From contig NZ_FQUQ01000003.1 in the NCBI RefSeq assembly GCF_900129215.1, forward strand, positions 452,101-516,100: a DNA stretch of 64,000 bases. The letters run 5' to 3'. A model generated the notes under the pieces. The model saw only the letters and a list, made by a program, of their open reading frames with translations. It did no database searches and had not been told where the DNA came from. A program made the translations under genes and the position numbers. Source of the stretch: Pedobacter caeni. Its GTDB lineage: Bacteria; Bacteroidota; Bacteroidia; Sphingobacteriales; Sphingobacteriaceae. Shown here in pieces: positions 1 through 8,588 of the stretch (position 1 is its first letter; each line of letters starts with the position of its first letter).

Positions 1-1256
1 AACAACGGATTATCCATTTATTTGGAAATAACTATAACCAGCGACTAATTCCTGTAGAGGAAGAAACGAGCATCATCAACCTGAAAGGATTTATTGGGAA
101 ACCAGAATTTGCCAAGAAAACCAGGGGGGAACAGTTTTTCTTTGTCAACAACCGTTACATCAGGGATACTTACCTGAACCATGCGGTGAATAAAGCGTAT
201 GAAGATTTATTGCCTGATGATCACTTCCCTTTGTATGTGTTATTTATTGACATTGACCCTGCAAAGATCGATGTGAACGTGCATCCGACAAAAACAGAGA
301 TCAAATACCTGGACGAAAAATCGATCTATGCGATCCTCCATTCGGCGGTAAAAAGGTCCATCGGCAGGTTTAACATCAGTCCGACGATAGATTTTGATCA
401 GGAAACAGGATTCAGCGGAATGATCACCCATAAAGCGCCGGAGGAAATTGTACCGCCGAGCATCAGCTTTAACCCGGATTTTAATCCATTCAAATCGACC
501 GAAAGTAAAGAGCCAACTGTATTTTCCAGAAATTCTGAATTTTCCCGAAGTACTGAAAGTGCGGTTAAGCCAAGTACCAAAAACTGGGGTTCTTTATACG
601 AGATTGCAAACCATACCCAGGCAGAACAAACTGCAATAGACTTACCGGGAACAACACCCTTGCCGGATGATTCTCTGGAGCCGATACAAAAACAACTGAT
701 GCAGTTGCATAACCGTTACATCATTTCCCAGATTAAATCGGGATTGATGCTGATTGACCAGCAGGCTGCACATGAGCGGATTCTCTATGAACGTTTCAGC
801 AAAAACCTGGAAGACCGGAAAGGTGCTTCTCAGCAAAGTCTCTTCCCGCAAACGGTCACTTTAAGTCCGAACGACTATGAGCTGGCGAAGAGTTTACTGG
901 AAGACATTAAAAGTTTAGGCTTTGAAGTAAGAGAGTTCGGTAAAAATACGTTAATCATTGAAGGGATTCCGGTAGACCTGGGGAGCAATAATGTGCATGA
1001 AACACAATTGTTTGAACACCTGATCGAAGGGTTTAAAAACTCTCAGCAGGAACTGAAACTGGATAGAAGAGATGCATTGGCCAAGAGTATGGCCAGAAAT
1101 AGTGCCATTAAGAGCGGAACAGCCTTAGGACAACAGGAAATGAATACGCTCATTGAGCAACTTTTTGCCTGCCAAACACCTAACTTTAGCATTAGTGGAA
1201 AGCCGGTGATTCAAACCATTGGCCTGACAGAACTGGATAAGAAATTTGATAAATAG
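1..1256 (+). CDS. mutL: DNA mismatch repair protein MutL, 3' part (5' end outside window)
   Basis: The reading frame is open from the window edge (first full codon at base 3) to the stop at 1256, so this is the C-terminal ~417 residues of MutL. MutL is an ATPase that couples MutS mismatch recognition to strand incision and removal. The part present has the end of the GHKL/transducer domain, with the family signatures FVNNRYIRD and DVNVHPTKTE. A low-complexity linker follows, then the MutL C-terminal dimerisation domain. The nuclease-type motif usually written DQHAxxExxxxE reads DQQAAHERILYE here, with Gln for His. The usual ACR motif reads MAR. Identity as MutL is secure. Whether it nicks DNA is uncertain. 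Confidence 0.95.
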   Translation, partial: QRIIHLFGNNYNQRLIPVEEETSIINLKGFIGKPEFAKKTRGEQFFFVNNRYIRDTYLNHAVNKAYEDLLPDDHFPLYVLFIDIDPAKIDVNVHPTKTEIKYLDEKSIYAILHSAVKRSIGRFNISPTIDFDQETGFSGMITHKAPEEIVPPSISFNPDFNPFKSTESKEPTVFSRNSEFSRSTESAVKPSTKNWGSLYEIANHTQAEQTAIDLPGTTPLPDDSLEPIQKQLMQLHNRYIISQIKSGLMLIDQQAAHERILYERFSKNLEDRKGASQQSLFPQTVTLSPNDYELAKSLLEDIKSLGFEVREFGKNTLIIEGIPVDLGSNNVHETQLFEHLIEGFKNSQQELKLDRRDALAKSMARNSAIKSGTALGQQEMNTLIEQLFACQTPNFSISGKPVIQTIGLTELDKKFDK

Positions 1257-1261
1257 ACAAC

Positions 1262-2002
1262 ATGAATAACATTCATATTCCACCGGTAGTTAAAAACCTG
1301 CTCATTATTAATGTGCTCTTCTTTGCTGCCAAATACGTCATGAAAAATACAGGGGTCGACCTGGATTATTTATTGGGCGCATTTTACTTTGACTCCCAGT
1401 TTTTCCGGGTATGGCAGCTGATCAGTTATATGTTCATGCATGGCGACTTTATGCACATTCTTTTCAACATGTTTGCGTTATTCATGTTTGGGGGAGTGAT
1501 TGAAAACCGCTGGGGAACAAAAAGATTTATCAATTTCTACCTGATCACGGGCCTTGGAGCTGTGGCGCTACAAATGGGCGTTCAGGCTTACGAGGTCTAT
1601 CAGATCACGGGACATATTGTGAATAACCCGATTACTGTAGACCTTGCCGCAAATATGGCACAGGTAAAGATTCCCGGAATCTCAGATGAGGCCAGAAATA
1701 CCCTGATCGGAATTTATGGATTCCCGATGGTAGGTGCTTCCGGAGCGATCTTTGGATTGCTGGTGGCTTTTGGGATGTTATACCCGAATACAGAAATGTA
1801 CATTATGTTCATTCCTGTTCCCGTGAAAGCGAAGTATATTATTCCGGTATATATTCTGGTAGAGCTTTCTTTAGGCGTTGCCCGTGTTCCGGGAGATTCT
1901 GTAGCCCATTATGCCCACCTTGGCGGTGCATTATTAGGCTTTATATTGGTGAAATTATGGAAAGACAAGGATAACGACAGATTTTATAAGTATTATGAAT
2001 AA
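1262..2002 (+). CDS. rhomboid family intramembrane serine protease (first of a pair)
   Basis: A 246-residue polytopic membrane protein that should cleave transmembrane substrates within the inner membrane. Visible hallmarks are HILFNMFALFMFGG around residues 65-78 (the conserved HxxxN of the L1/TM2 region), GASG at 158-161 with the catalytic Ser160, and HYAHLGG with the catalytic His219. About 45 residues (110-155) are inserted between the early helices and the serine helix, longer than in minimal rhomboids. It starts 6 bases after mutL, and the next rhomboid gene starts inside its 3' end (8-base overlap), so the two are probably translationally coupled. Confidence 0.93.
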   Translation: MNNIHIPPVVKNLLIINVLFFAAKYVMKNTGVDLDYLLGAFYFDSQFFRVWQLISYMFMHGDFMHILFNMFALFMFGGVIENRWGTKRFINFYLITGLGAVALQMGVQAYEVYQITGHIVNNPITVDLAANMAQVKIPGISDEARNTLIGIYGFPMVGASGAIFGLLVAFGMLYPNTEMYIMFIPVPVKAKYIIPVYILVELSLGVARVPGDSVAHYAHLGGALLGFILVKLWKDKDNDRFYKYYE

Positions 2003-2855
2003 GAATCTTTTTGAAGACCTGAAGTACAAGGTATTCCAATCAGGAAATCCCTCGTTTTTTTATATCGGAATCAATGTGCTCCTCTTTCTGGTGCTGGCAT
2101 TGTTAGGAATTCCGTTCTTTTTGTCAGGAACCGGATCGGTTGATTTTTCAACCCTGGTAAGGGAGTATGCAGGTTTTCCGGCAGCAATAGATAAACTGCC
2201 GACAAGGTTCTATACCGTGATCACTTATCAGTTCTTTCATGAAGGGCTGCTGCACCTGCTGTTCAATATGCTCTGGCTGTTCTGGATGGGGAAAATCTTT
2301 CTTGATTTCCTGAAACCAAGACAATTTCATTTTGTATACCTGGCAGGTGGTATTGCAGGGGCTTTAGTGTATGCGCTGGCCTATAATATTTTTCCGGTTT
2401 TTGCAGGTAGTCTTTCCCAGGCAACGATCATTGGTTCTTCTGCCTCGGTCATGGCGGTGATTGTGGCTACAGCTACTTTAGTTCCCGATTATGCGATTCG
2501 TCTGCTTTTTCTTGGTGATGTGAAGCTGAAATACCTGGCGATGGGTTATATTGCCCTGGACCTGATCGGTATTTCTTCTACAAATGCAGGAGGAAGTTTT
2601 TCGCATCTGGGAGGTGCCCTGATGGGATTTGCCTATATTAAACTGTTGCAAAATGGTAAAGACTGGAGCAACCTGTTTAAACGGAAACCTAAATTAAAAG
2701 TGGTGAGAAACGAAGAGATGAGATCTTCCCGTAATCAGACAAGTTCAGTCAACCAACAGGAGATAGATGCCATTTTAGATAAGATCTCTAAATCGGGATA
2801 TGATAAGTTAAGCAGGGAAGAAAAAGAAACTTTATTTAAGGCAAGTAAACATTAA
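1995..2855 (+). CDS. rhomboid family intramembrane serine protease with C-terminal cytoplasmic tail
   Basis: A second, 286-residue rhomboid. It has HEGLLHLLFNMLWLFWMG (residues 82-99), the serine motif GSSAS (147-151; catalytic Ser149, with Ala where GASG has the last Gly), and the catalytic His204 in SHLGG. After the last helix (~215) there is a basic linker and a short helical C-terminal tail (residues ~256-286, EIDAILDKISKSGYDKLS...), a pattern I associate with rhomboids of Bacteroidota. It overlaps the upstream rhomboid by 8 bases, and its stop shares one base with the next start (TAATG), so 1262-3967 reads as one operon. Two different paralogues suggest different substrates. Confidence 0.92.
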   Translation: MNKNLFEDLKYKVFQSGNPSFFYIGINVLLFLVLALLGIPFFLSGTGSVDFSTLVREYAGFPAAIDKLPTRFYTVITYQFFHEGLLHLLFNMLWLFWMGKIFLDFLKPRQFHFVYLAGGIAGALVYALAYNIFPVFAGSLSQATIIGSSASVMAVIVATATLVPDYAIRLLFLGDVKLKYLAMGYIALDLIGISSTNAGGSFSHLGGALMGFAYIKLLQNGKDWSNLFKRKPKLKVVRNEEMRSSRNQTSSVNQQEIDAILDKISKSGYDKLSREEKETLFKASKH

Positions 2856-3967
2856 TGAAGAAATCAAAACCGACATTTTTTGATAAACTGGTTCGTGTCC
2901 TCGCCCTTATTCTGGCAGTTACGCTACTGCTGGGCTTTATGGCTGGAAGGTTCGATCCAAGAAAATATCAATTGATTGCCTTTTTCGGTTTAGCTTATCC
3001 CTTCATCTTATTCCTGAATATGTTTATGGTGCTGTGGTGGTGCATCCGTAAACGATGGATCTTTGCAGGAGCAACTGTGGTTCTGATTTTAGTCGGATGG
3101 CAGGCACTTACGGCTACAATGGGCATCTCAGGGGAATCCGGAAAAGGCCCTAAGTCTGACCCCAAAGCCCTGCGCATGATGACTTACAATGTGCATAGCT
3201 TCAAACCTTACGGACAGGAGAATATAGAGTCTGTTAAACAGCAGATGCTGGAACTGATCGGAAAGGAAAATCCGGATGTGATCTGTTTTCAGGAGTATTT
3301 TACCCGAAGAAAAGGCTCTTTTGACATTACAGACAGCCTGAAAAGAATCCTGAATACGAATTACTTTTATTTCGTTCCTTCCAGCGAGAACAATTACGAA
3401 GCCACAGGACTGGCCATCTTTTCCAGGTATCCGATCAAAAATAAAGGAACAATTGTTTTCGGAGAGAACTTCGGAGGCAATGCTTCTATTTTTATTGATG
3501 TAGAAGTAAATAAAAAGAAATTAAGAGTCTATAACCTGCATCTGCAATCGATCTCTTTTGATAAGCAGGATTATAGCTACATTGATAAAGTAAAGACAAA
3601 GATGGATGCGGAAATTAAGCCTTCCAAGCGCATCCTGACCTTGCTCAGGAATGCTTTCCTGAAACGAAGTGAACAGGTCGACATCATGAAGGCGCATATG
3701 GAGAAATGCCAGAGTTCTTTTCTGATTGCAGGCGACTTTAACGATACCCCCGCGTCTTATGCAGTGACGCAATTAACGAAATCATTAAACAACACTTTTC
3801 AGGAACAAGGAACGGGATTAGGGCGTACTTATAACGGCAAATTCCCTAATTTCCAGATCGACTATATTGCGGCCACTAAAGACATTAAGGTGATGAACCA
3901 CCTGGTGATCCCGGCTAAATTGTCAGACCACTTTCCTGTTCGCAGTGATTTGATATTAAACCCCTAA
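2855..3967 (+). CDS. endonuclease/exonuclease/phosphatase (EEP) family protein, membrane-anchored
   Basis: 370 residues. The first ~95 contain three hydrophobic segments (about 12-30, 37-60, 68-85), so the catalytic domain is tethered to the membrane, probably on its outer face. The EEP fold follows from ~105: MTYNVHS, DVICFQEYF with the metal-binding Glu, AGDFNDTPAS with the Asp/Asn pair, and the C-terminal SDHFPV. This family hydrolyses phosphodiester or phosphomonoester bonds (nucleases, sphingomyelinases, inositol phosphatases), and the substrate cannot be read from sequence. Start and upstream stop share one base, indicating coupling to the rhomboid gene. Confidence 0.88.
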   Translation: MKKSKPTFFDKLVRVLALILAVTLLLGFMAGRFDPRKYQLIAFFGLAYPFILFLNMFMVLWWCIRKRWIFAGATVVLILVGWQALTATMGISGESGKGPKSDPKALRMMTYNVHSFKPYGQENIESVKQQMLELIGKENPDVICFQEYFTRRKGSFDITDSLKRILNTNYFYFVPSSENNYEATGLAIFSRYPIKNKGTIVFGENFGGNASIFIDVEVNKKKLRVYNLHLQSISFDKQDYSYIDKVKTKMDAEIKPSKRILTLLRNAFLKRSEQVDIMKAHMEKCQSSFLIAGDFNDTPASYAVTQLTKSLNNTFQEQGTGLGRTYNGKFPNFQIDYIAATKDIKVMNHLVIPAKLSDHFPVRSDLILNP

Positions 3968-3973
3968 AATTTT

Positions 3974-3981
3974 TACCTTTG
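3974..3981 (+). promoter_or_regulatory. Bacteroidota -7 box for cysS, start-proximal
   Basis: TACCTTTG matches TAnnTTTG exactly. A TTTG at 3949-3952 lies 21 bases upstream, the expected distance for the -33 element. Only four bases (caaa) separate the box from the ATG at 3986, so the predicted transcript starts at or next to the start codon. Confidence 0.6.
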
Positions 3982-3985
3982 CAAA

Positions 3986-5446
3986 ATGGATACAGGTCTA
4001 CAGCTCTACAATACCCTTACGCGTAAAAAAGAAATTTTTGAACCATTAAACGCACCTCATGTAGGTATGTACGTTTGTGGTCCTACTGTTTACAGTGACG
4101 TTCATTTGGGGAATTGTCGTACGTTCATCTCTTTCGATTTGATATTCAGGTATTTAAAGTACAGTGGGTATAAAGTGCGTTATGTGCGTAACATTACGGA
4201 TGCCGGACATTTGGAAGGCGACCGCGATGAAGGGGATGATAAATTTGCAAAAAGAGCAAAGCTGGAGCAGTTGGAGCCAATGGAAATTGTACAGAAGTAC
4301 ACCCTCGGATTTCATGATGTATTGAGAATGTTCAATACCTTGCCGCCAAGCATCGAGCCAACTGCTACAGGCCATATCATCGAACAGATCGAAATGATCA
4401 AAGAGATCATCAGCAACGGATATGCTTATGAAAAGAATGGAACGGTTTATTTTGACGTAGAAAAATATAGTAAAGAATATAATTATACCATTCTTACCAA
4501 TAGAAATATGGAAGACATGCTGGCCAATACCAGGGAATTGGGTGGTCAGGATGAAAAACGCGGACGCCTGGATTTTGCGCTTTGGATCAAAGCAAAGCCG
4601 GAAACGATCATGCGCTGGGCTTCTCCATGGGGAGAAGGTTTCCCGGGATGGCATATAGAATGTTCTGCAATGAGTGCAAAATATCTTGGCGAAGAGTTTG
4701 ATATTCACGGAGGAGGAATGGACCTTGCCGCCACACACCATACGAATGAAATTGCACAGTCTGAGGCTTGTAATCATAAACAACCTGCCAAATACTGGAT
4801 GCACACCAATATGCTGACGGTAAATGGAACAAGGATGTCTAAGACCTTAGGCAACGGTTTCCTTCCGGAGCAGTTGTTCAAAGGGGAGCATGTATTGCTG
4901 GCAAAAGGCTTTAGCCCGATGACGGTGAAGTTCTTTATGCTTCAGGCGCATTACCGCAGTACGCTGGACTTTTCTAATGAAGCATTGGATGCTTCGGAAA
5001 AAGGATTCAGAAGATTGATGAATGCGATCAGTTTAATGGATAAATTAAGCCCTTCGGCAAGCAGTGATTTCCAGATTGGCCCGATCATGGACAACTGTGT
5101 GAAAGCAATGAATGACGATTTCAACAGCCCGGTTGTAATTGCGGAGTTGTTCGAGGCGGTTCGTATCATTAATACGGTATATGATGGCAAAGGAAGCATT
5201 TCTGCCGAGGAACTGGATCAGCTGAAAAAGCTGATGAAGGATTTCGTGTTTGACATCTTTGGCCTGAAGGATGAAGACAGTTCGAATATAGAGCTGAATT
5301 CAGTGCTGGATATGGTGATTGACCTGAGAAAAACCGCTAAAGAGAATAAGGACTATGCCACGTCTGATAAAATCCGTCTGGGACTCCAAAGTATGGGCAT
5401 CCAGTTGAAGGACAGTAAAGAAGGCACAACCTGGAACAAAGCTTAA
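3986..5446 (+). CDS. cysS: cysteine--tRNA ligase
   Basis: CysRS charges tRNA-Cys with cysteine in the cytoplasm. The 486-residue protein is normal length. Class I signatures are visible: CGPTVYSDVHLGN near the N terminus (the zinc-binding Cys and a HIGH motif in the form HLGN), WHIECSAMS, HHTNEIAQSEA with further zinc ligands, and the KMSKS loop as RMSKTLGN. A C-terminal DALR-like anticodon-binding helical region follows. It has its own promoter although it sits 18 bases after the EEP gene. The ATG at 3986 is supported by the adjacent -7 box and the conserved N terminus. Confidence 0.97.
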   Translation: MDTGLQLYNTLTRKKEIFEPLNAPHVGMYVCGPTVYSDVHLGNCRTFISFDLIFRYLKYSGYKVRYVRNITDAGHLEGDRDEGDDKFAKRAKLEQLEPMEIVQKYTLGFHDVLRMFNTLPPSIEPTATGHIIEQIEMIKEIISNGYAYEKNGTVYFDVEKYSKEYNYTILTNRNMEDMLANTRELGGQDEKRGRLDFALWIKAKPETIMRWASPWGEGFPGWHIECSAMSAKYLGEEFDIHGGGMDLAATHHTNEIAQSEACNHKQPAKYWMHTNMLTVNGTRMSKTLGNGFLPEQLFKGEHVLLAKGFSPMTVKFFMLQAHYRSTLDFSNEALDASEKGFRRLMNAISLMDKLSPSASSDFQIGPIMDNCVKAMNDDFNSPVVIAELFEAVRIINTVYDGKGSISAEELDQLKKLMKDFVFDIFGLKDEDSSNIELNSVLDMVIDLRKTAKENKDYATSDKIRLGLQSMGIQLKDSKEGTTWNKA

Positions 5447-5504
5447 TAATGATCATAAATCAATGTGTAATGGTTACAAAGCCCGACAATGTGTAATTGT
5501 TAAT

Positions 5505-5512
5505 TACTTTTG
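5505..5512 (+). promoter_or_regulatory. candidate -7 box (TACTTTTG)
   Basis: TACTTTTG matches TAnnTTTG about 50 bases upstream of the secreted NTF2-like gene. No convincing -33 TTTG is seen at the expected distance, so this is tentative. Confidence 0.4.
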
Positions 5513-5561
5513 AAAACCAATACCTCCACAACAATTATATTAGTACCCAAACTATACCTAA

Positions 5562-6422
5562 ATGATGATGAATAAATTTTTATATACGGTTATAGCTGTT
5601 TCTATGACACTTGGTGCTTATGCACAAAAATCAGACGGAAGCACTAAATCATTGGTTAAAGCAGAAAAAGAATTTGCGGAAGACCTGGCTAAACATGGCG
5701 CGAAAACAGCTTTTATTAAATATTCGGCAAATGATGCTTTGGTCTTCAGACCGAATCCTGTAAATGCAAAAACTTTTTATGCCAGTCAGCCTGAGGATAA
5801 AAACCTGAGCTGGGAGCCTGTTTATGCGAAAGTAGCCAGAAGTGGCGACTGGGGTTTTACCACAGGACCTTTCGTTGCAGATGGGGATACCAAAACTTAT
5901 GGACAATACCTTTCTGTATGGAAAGCGAAAGATACCAGATGGGAACTGGCCCTGGATTTGGGCGTAACTCATAACAAACCTTTAAATAAGGTGGAGCCTT
6001 CCTTCATTGAGCCTAAGGATTTTTATAAGCCTAAGTTCGCCAACGATAAACAAAAGGCTGCCGGAGCTGACATCATTGCAACCACAGAAAAAACGCTGAA
6101 TACCATGTTGAAATCTTATGGAATTGCTGCTTTTGCAGGTTTCCTGAATCCGGATGCAAGGGTGTTGTTCCCAGGATATGAGCCGATCATCGGAAAAGAT
6201 AAGGCTTTGGTTTTCTTTAATGGAATGGTAAAGAACATGAGCTTAAAAACGACTAAGGTAAGCAAAGCTGATGGCGGTGATCTTGCCTATACTTATGGTG
6301 TCGCAACTGTCGATTATAAAGCTGATCTGAGAGAAAGTTTCAACTATGTTTTTATCTATGAGCGTCAGGCAGACCATAACTGGAACCTGATTGTACAGGC
6401 ATTTGCGCCTGCTGAACGTTAA
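5562..6422 (+). CDS. secreted tandem NTF2-like (SnoaL/DUF4440-type) protein
   Basis: 286 residues starting with a Sec signal peptide (cleavage likely after GAYAQ, near residue 22). Two similar alpha+beta units follow, about 27-150 and 168-286. Each starts with a long helix carrying K..EK.(F/L) and ends with a W(E/N)L(A/I) strand, as in DUF4440/SnoaL-like domains. Such domains form cone-shaped folds used for ligand binding or varied enzymes, and no catalytic residues can be assigned. It is flanked by a promoter box and a strong terminator, so it is probably monocistronic. The function is unknown. Confidence 0.75.
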   Translation: MMMNKFLYTVIAVSMTLGAYAQKSDGSTKSLVKAEKEFAEDLAKHGAKTAFIKYSANDALVFRPNPVNAKTFYASQPEDKNLSWEPVYAKVARSGDWGFTTGPFVADGDTKTYGQYLSVWKAKDTRWELALDLGVTHNKPLNKVEPSFIEPKDFYKPKFANDKQKAAGADIIATTEKTLNTMLKSYGIAAFAGFLNPDARVLFPGYEPIIGKDKALVFFNGMVKNMSLKTTKVSKADGGDLAYTYGVATVDYKADLRESFNYVFIYERQADHNWNLIVQAFAPAER

Positions 6423-6442
6423 TCAAAAGAAAATAACTTGTT

Positions 6443-6484
6443 AAAAAGGTTTCTTAAAGATTTGATTTAAGAAACCTTTTTTTT
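6443..6484 (+). terminator. intrinsic terminator after the NTF2-like gene
   Basis: A perfect 16-bp inverted repeat (arms 6443-6458 and 6466-6481, 7-base loop) whose right arm runs into eight T residues. It separates the NTF2-like gene from the GDPD-like gene. Confidence 0.85.
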
Positions 6485-6571
6485 GATATAATTTTTAACC
6501 CCGGCCAGGATCGCCTGTACAGAGATAAGGAATGGTCCTTATTGGCGTTATTCTGGTAAATAACAAACTTA

Positions 6572-7456
6572 ATGAAGAAAAATATATTATTCCTTGCAGC
6601 CATGATGCTGGCCTTCCAGAGCCAGGCTCAGAAATTCGATTTACAAGGGCAGAGAGGAGCCAGGGGGATCATGCCTGAGAACACCATTCCCGGGATGATT
6701 AAAGCGCTGGAACTGGGCGTAAATACCTTAATTATGAATGCCGTGATCTCTAAGGATAAACAGGTAGTCCTTTCTCAGGAACCCTATTTCAATTCAGAGA
6801 TCAGCCTGAAGCCTGATGGAAAGGAAATCAGCCTGAAAGATCAGAAAAAGCACAATATCTATAAAATGGATTATGAGCAGGTGAAGAAATATGATGTGGG
6901 AAGTAAAGTGCATAACAGGTTTCCTGGTCAGCAGAAGTTTAAAGTTTATAAACCTTTGCTGGAAGAAACGATAGATTCTGTGGAAAACTATGTGAAAGAA
7001 AACAGGTTGCCAAAACCGAATTACAGCATAGAAACAAAGACGATTCCTAAAGGAGACAATGAGTTTCAACCAGAGCCTGCAGAGTTTGTAGATCTGATCA
7101 TGGCAATTGTAAAAGCGAGAAAAATAGAAAAGCGGGTGACGATTCAGTCTTTTGACGTCCGTACCCTTCAATACCTGCATGAACATTATCCTAAAATCAA
7201 AACGGCCTTGCTGATTGATGAAAAGGAAGATTTTGAGAACAATATTCAGGAGCTGGGTTTCAATCCTACGGTATACAGTCCGTATTCTGTATTGGTAGGA
7301 AAAGGCCTGGTAGACCGTTGTCATGCTGCAGGAATTAAGATCATTCCATGGACGATCAATTCGACTAAACAGATGAAATACCTCATTGGCCTTGGTGTGG
7401 ATGGGATCGTTACTGATTATCCGAACTTATTTAAAGCAGAATTGCTGGAACAGTAG
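6572..7456 (+). CDS. secreted GDPD-fold protein lacking catalytic residues (probable pseudoenzyme)
   Basis: 294 residues with a signal peptide (FQSQAQ, cleavage near 20). The fold is that of glycerophosphodiester phosphodiesterases: GxRGxRGIMPENT, QSFDVRTLQYL, and a C-terminal PWTINS...VDGIVTDYPN. Compared with the intact paralogue at 54574, the first catalytic His is Gln27, the metal ligands Glu and Asp of LEMD are Ile54 and Asn56 (LIMN), and the second catalytic His-Asp pair is Gln69-Glu70. Folding residues and the SIETK segment are kept. It probably cannot hydrolyse glycerophosphodiesters and may bind them or a protein partner. Substitution rather than frameshift argues against simple decay. 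Confidence 0.82.
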   Translation: MKKNILFLAAMMLAFQSQAQKFDLQGQRGARGIMPENTIPGMIKALELGVNTLIMNAVISKDKQVVLSQEPYFNSEISLKPDGKEISLKDQKKHNIYKMDYEQVKKYDVGSKVHNRFPGQQKFKVYKPLLEETIDSVENYVKENRLPKPNYSIETKTIPKGDNEFQPEPAEFVDLIMAIVKARKIEKRVTIQSFDVRTLQYLHEHYPKIKTALLIDEKEDFENNIQELGFNPTVYSPYSVLVGKGLVDRCHAAGIKIIPWTINSTKQMKYLIGLGVDGIVTDYPNLFKAELLEQ

Positions 7457-7479
7457 AATTTCTGGTATTAACCTACGAC

Positions 7480-7512
7480 ATGTCCCAATCAGCCTCTGGC
7501 TTTTTGGGGCAT
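7480..7512 (+). terminator. possible terminator hairpin after the GDPD-like gene
   Basis: Nine-bp arms (7480-7488 and 7504-7512) pair with one G-T wobble, and a small AGCC-tct-GGCT hairpin lies inside the loop. The following sequence is only moderately T-rich (atttcattt), so this is a weak call. The rest of 7513-7655 shows nothing recognisable. Confidence 0.4.
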
Positions 7513-7659
7513 TTCATTTCAGGGCTATTTTGATCAGTAAGCTAGCCTGATGGGTGTTTGTCCTTCAGGTGTAACATCATCCTTTGATCGGCTACAGGCG
7601 GTTGACCGATAACTATCCGCGTTAAATTTCCTTAACAATAAAATGATGGTTAATAATTA

Positions 7660-7667
7660 TATATTTG
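7660..7667 (+). promoter_or_regulatory. candidate -7 box (TATATTTG)
   Basis: Exact TAnnTTTG match 42 bases before the ATG at 7710. The box overlaps an in-frame TTG at 7665, which is therefore unlikely to be the translation start. Confidence 0.45.
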
Positions 7668-7709
7668 GTATCAGAACGATACCGGATTTTTAATAAACTA
7701 ATAAAATTT

Positions 7710-8573
7710 ATGGAAAATATAAATTGGTGGGGAATAGTCAAAGGTAATGTACTGCCACATTTGGGAACCATTATTCTTTCCATGATTTTGTTTATCTCGA
7801 TTGGTTTTATACTTGGCATTATCTATAATGTGATCCTTTGGAAGAAGAAAGTGTATACCAGGGAACCAAAATATTACAACTGGGGTGTAAAGCTGTACAT
7901 CCTGGCAAGCATGATTGCATTTGTTTATTTCTTTGCTCATTTTGCCATCATTTCATCTGCCAGAAAAATCATCAAAAAAGAGGAACCAAGGATCGTATCG
8001 GAAATTTATGAACAAGGGGTTAAGCAAATTTTTAATTCCCCTGAAGAACGGAATAAATTCATAAAGAAGATACAGGATGGGGCAGGGGGTATGCAGCAGG
8101 GGAGTAAGCTGTTGAGTGCCGACATCAACAAGTATATGGCCTCGAAAAATACCGGACTTCAATTGATCGATAATGGCAAGAATAAACTCAGTAATTATCT
8201 GACGGCCAAATATCAGGACGATATTTATTCGGCGGGTTTATATGGAATGCTTTTAGCTGCCGGCAGAGGCCATGTAGATCTGAAGAGCCTTTCTTATGAA
8301 GATTTTAATACCATTGTCAAAACGCTTAATGCCCTGGATCCCCGGGATATTGAAAAGTCAATAAAATTAAAGCTTACTGAAGAAGTTGATGGCATTGTTT
8401 CGAAACAAATGGACGGCTTGTTTAAGGGGGCGCTTTACCTGTTTATCGCCATATTGCTGGTCCCTTTAGTGGAGTTCTTCATTTACAGGTATTATACAAA
8501 AAGACAGTTATTGAAGCAGGTGGAAATATCGGGGCAGATATCGGGTCAGACAGACAAAGACATTTCAGTCTGA
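7710..8573 (+). CDS. polytopic membrane protein of unknown function
   Basis: 287 residues from the ATG at 7710; an upstream in-frame TTG lies inside the presumed promoter box. Three strongly hydrophobic stretches (about 15-40, 55-80 and 245-265) flank a ~165-residue soluble, helix-rich middle part with KK/EE-rich edges, and a short polar tail follows. I do not recognise a family. It is convergent with the MoxR gene and its last codons form part of a hairpin (8546-8583). The codon pattern and promoter box support a real gene. Confidence 0.7.
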   Translation: MENINWWGIVKGNVLPHLGTIILSMILFISIGFILGIIYNVILWKKKVYTREPKYYNWGVKLYILASMIAFVYFFAHFAIISSARKIIKKEEPRIVSEIYEQGVKQIFNSPEERNKFIKKIQDGAGGMQQGSKLLSADINKYMASKNTGLQLIDNGKNKLSNYLTAKYQDDIYSAGLYGMLLAAGRGHVDLKSLSYEDFNTIVKTLNALDPRDIEKSIKLKLTEEVDGIVSKQMDGLFKGALYLFIAILLVPLVEFFIYRYYTKRQLLKQVEISGQISGQTDKDISV

Positions 8574-8583
8574 GTCTGTCTGA
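8546..8583. terminator. inverted repeat between convergent genes, possible bidirectional terminator
   Basis: Perfect 10-bp arms TCAGACAGAC (8546-8555) and GTCTGTCTGA (8574-8583), with an inner AGAC/GTCT pair. It spans the stop codon of the membrane-protein gene and precedes the MoxR stop region. There is no clear T-run directly after it on the plus strand, so its role is tentative. Confidence 0.4.
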
Positions 8584-8588
8584 ATCAA

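Noticed and set aside
4154..4804. 216-codon open frame antisense to cysS
   Set aside because: It lies wholly inside the conserved cysS frame, has no promoter box or plausible domains, and its composition is that of a reverse-strand shadow.
6794..7324. 176-codon minus-strand frame opposite the GDPD-like gene
   Set aside because: A shadow frame with repetitive FYRR-type composition; the plus-strand protein is clearly real.
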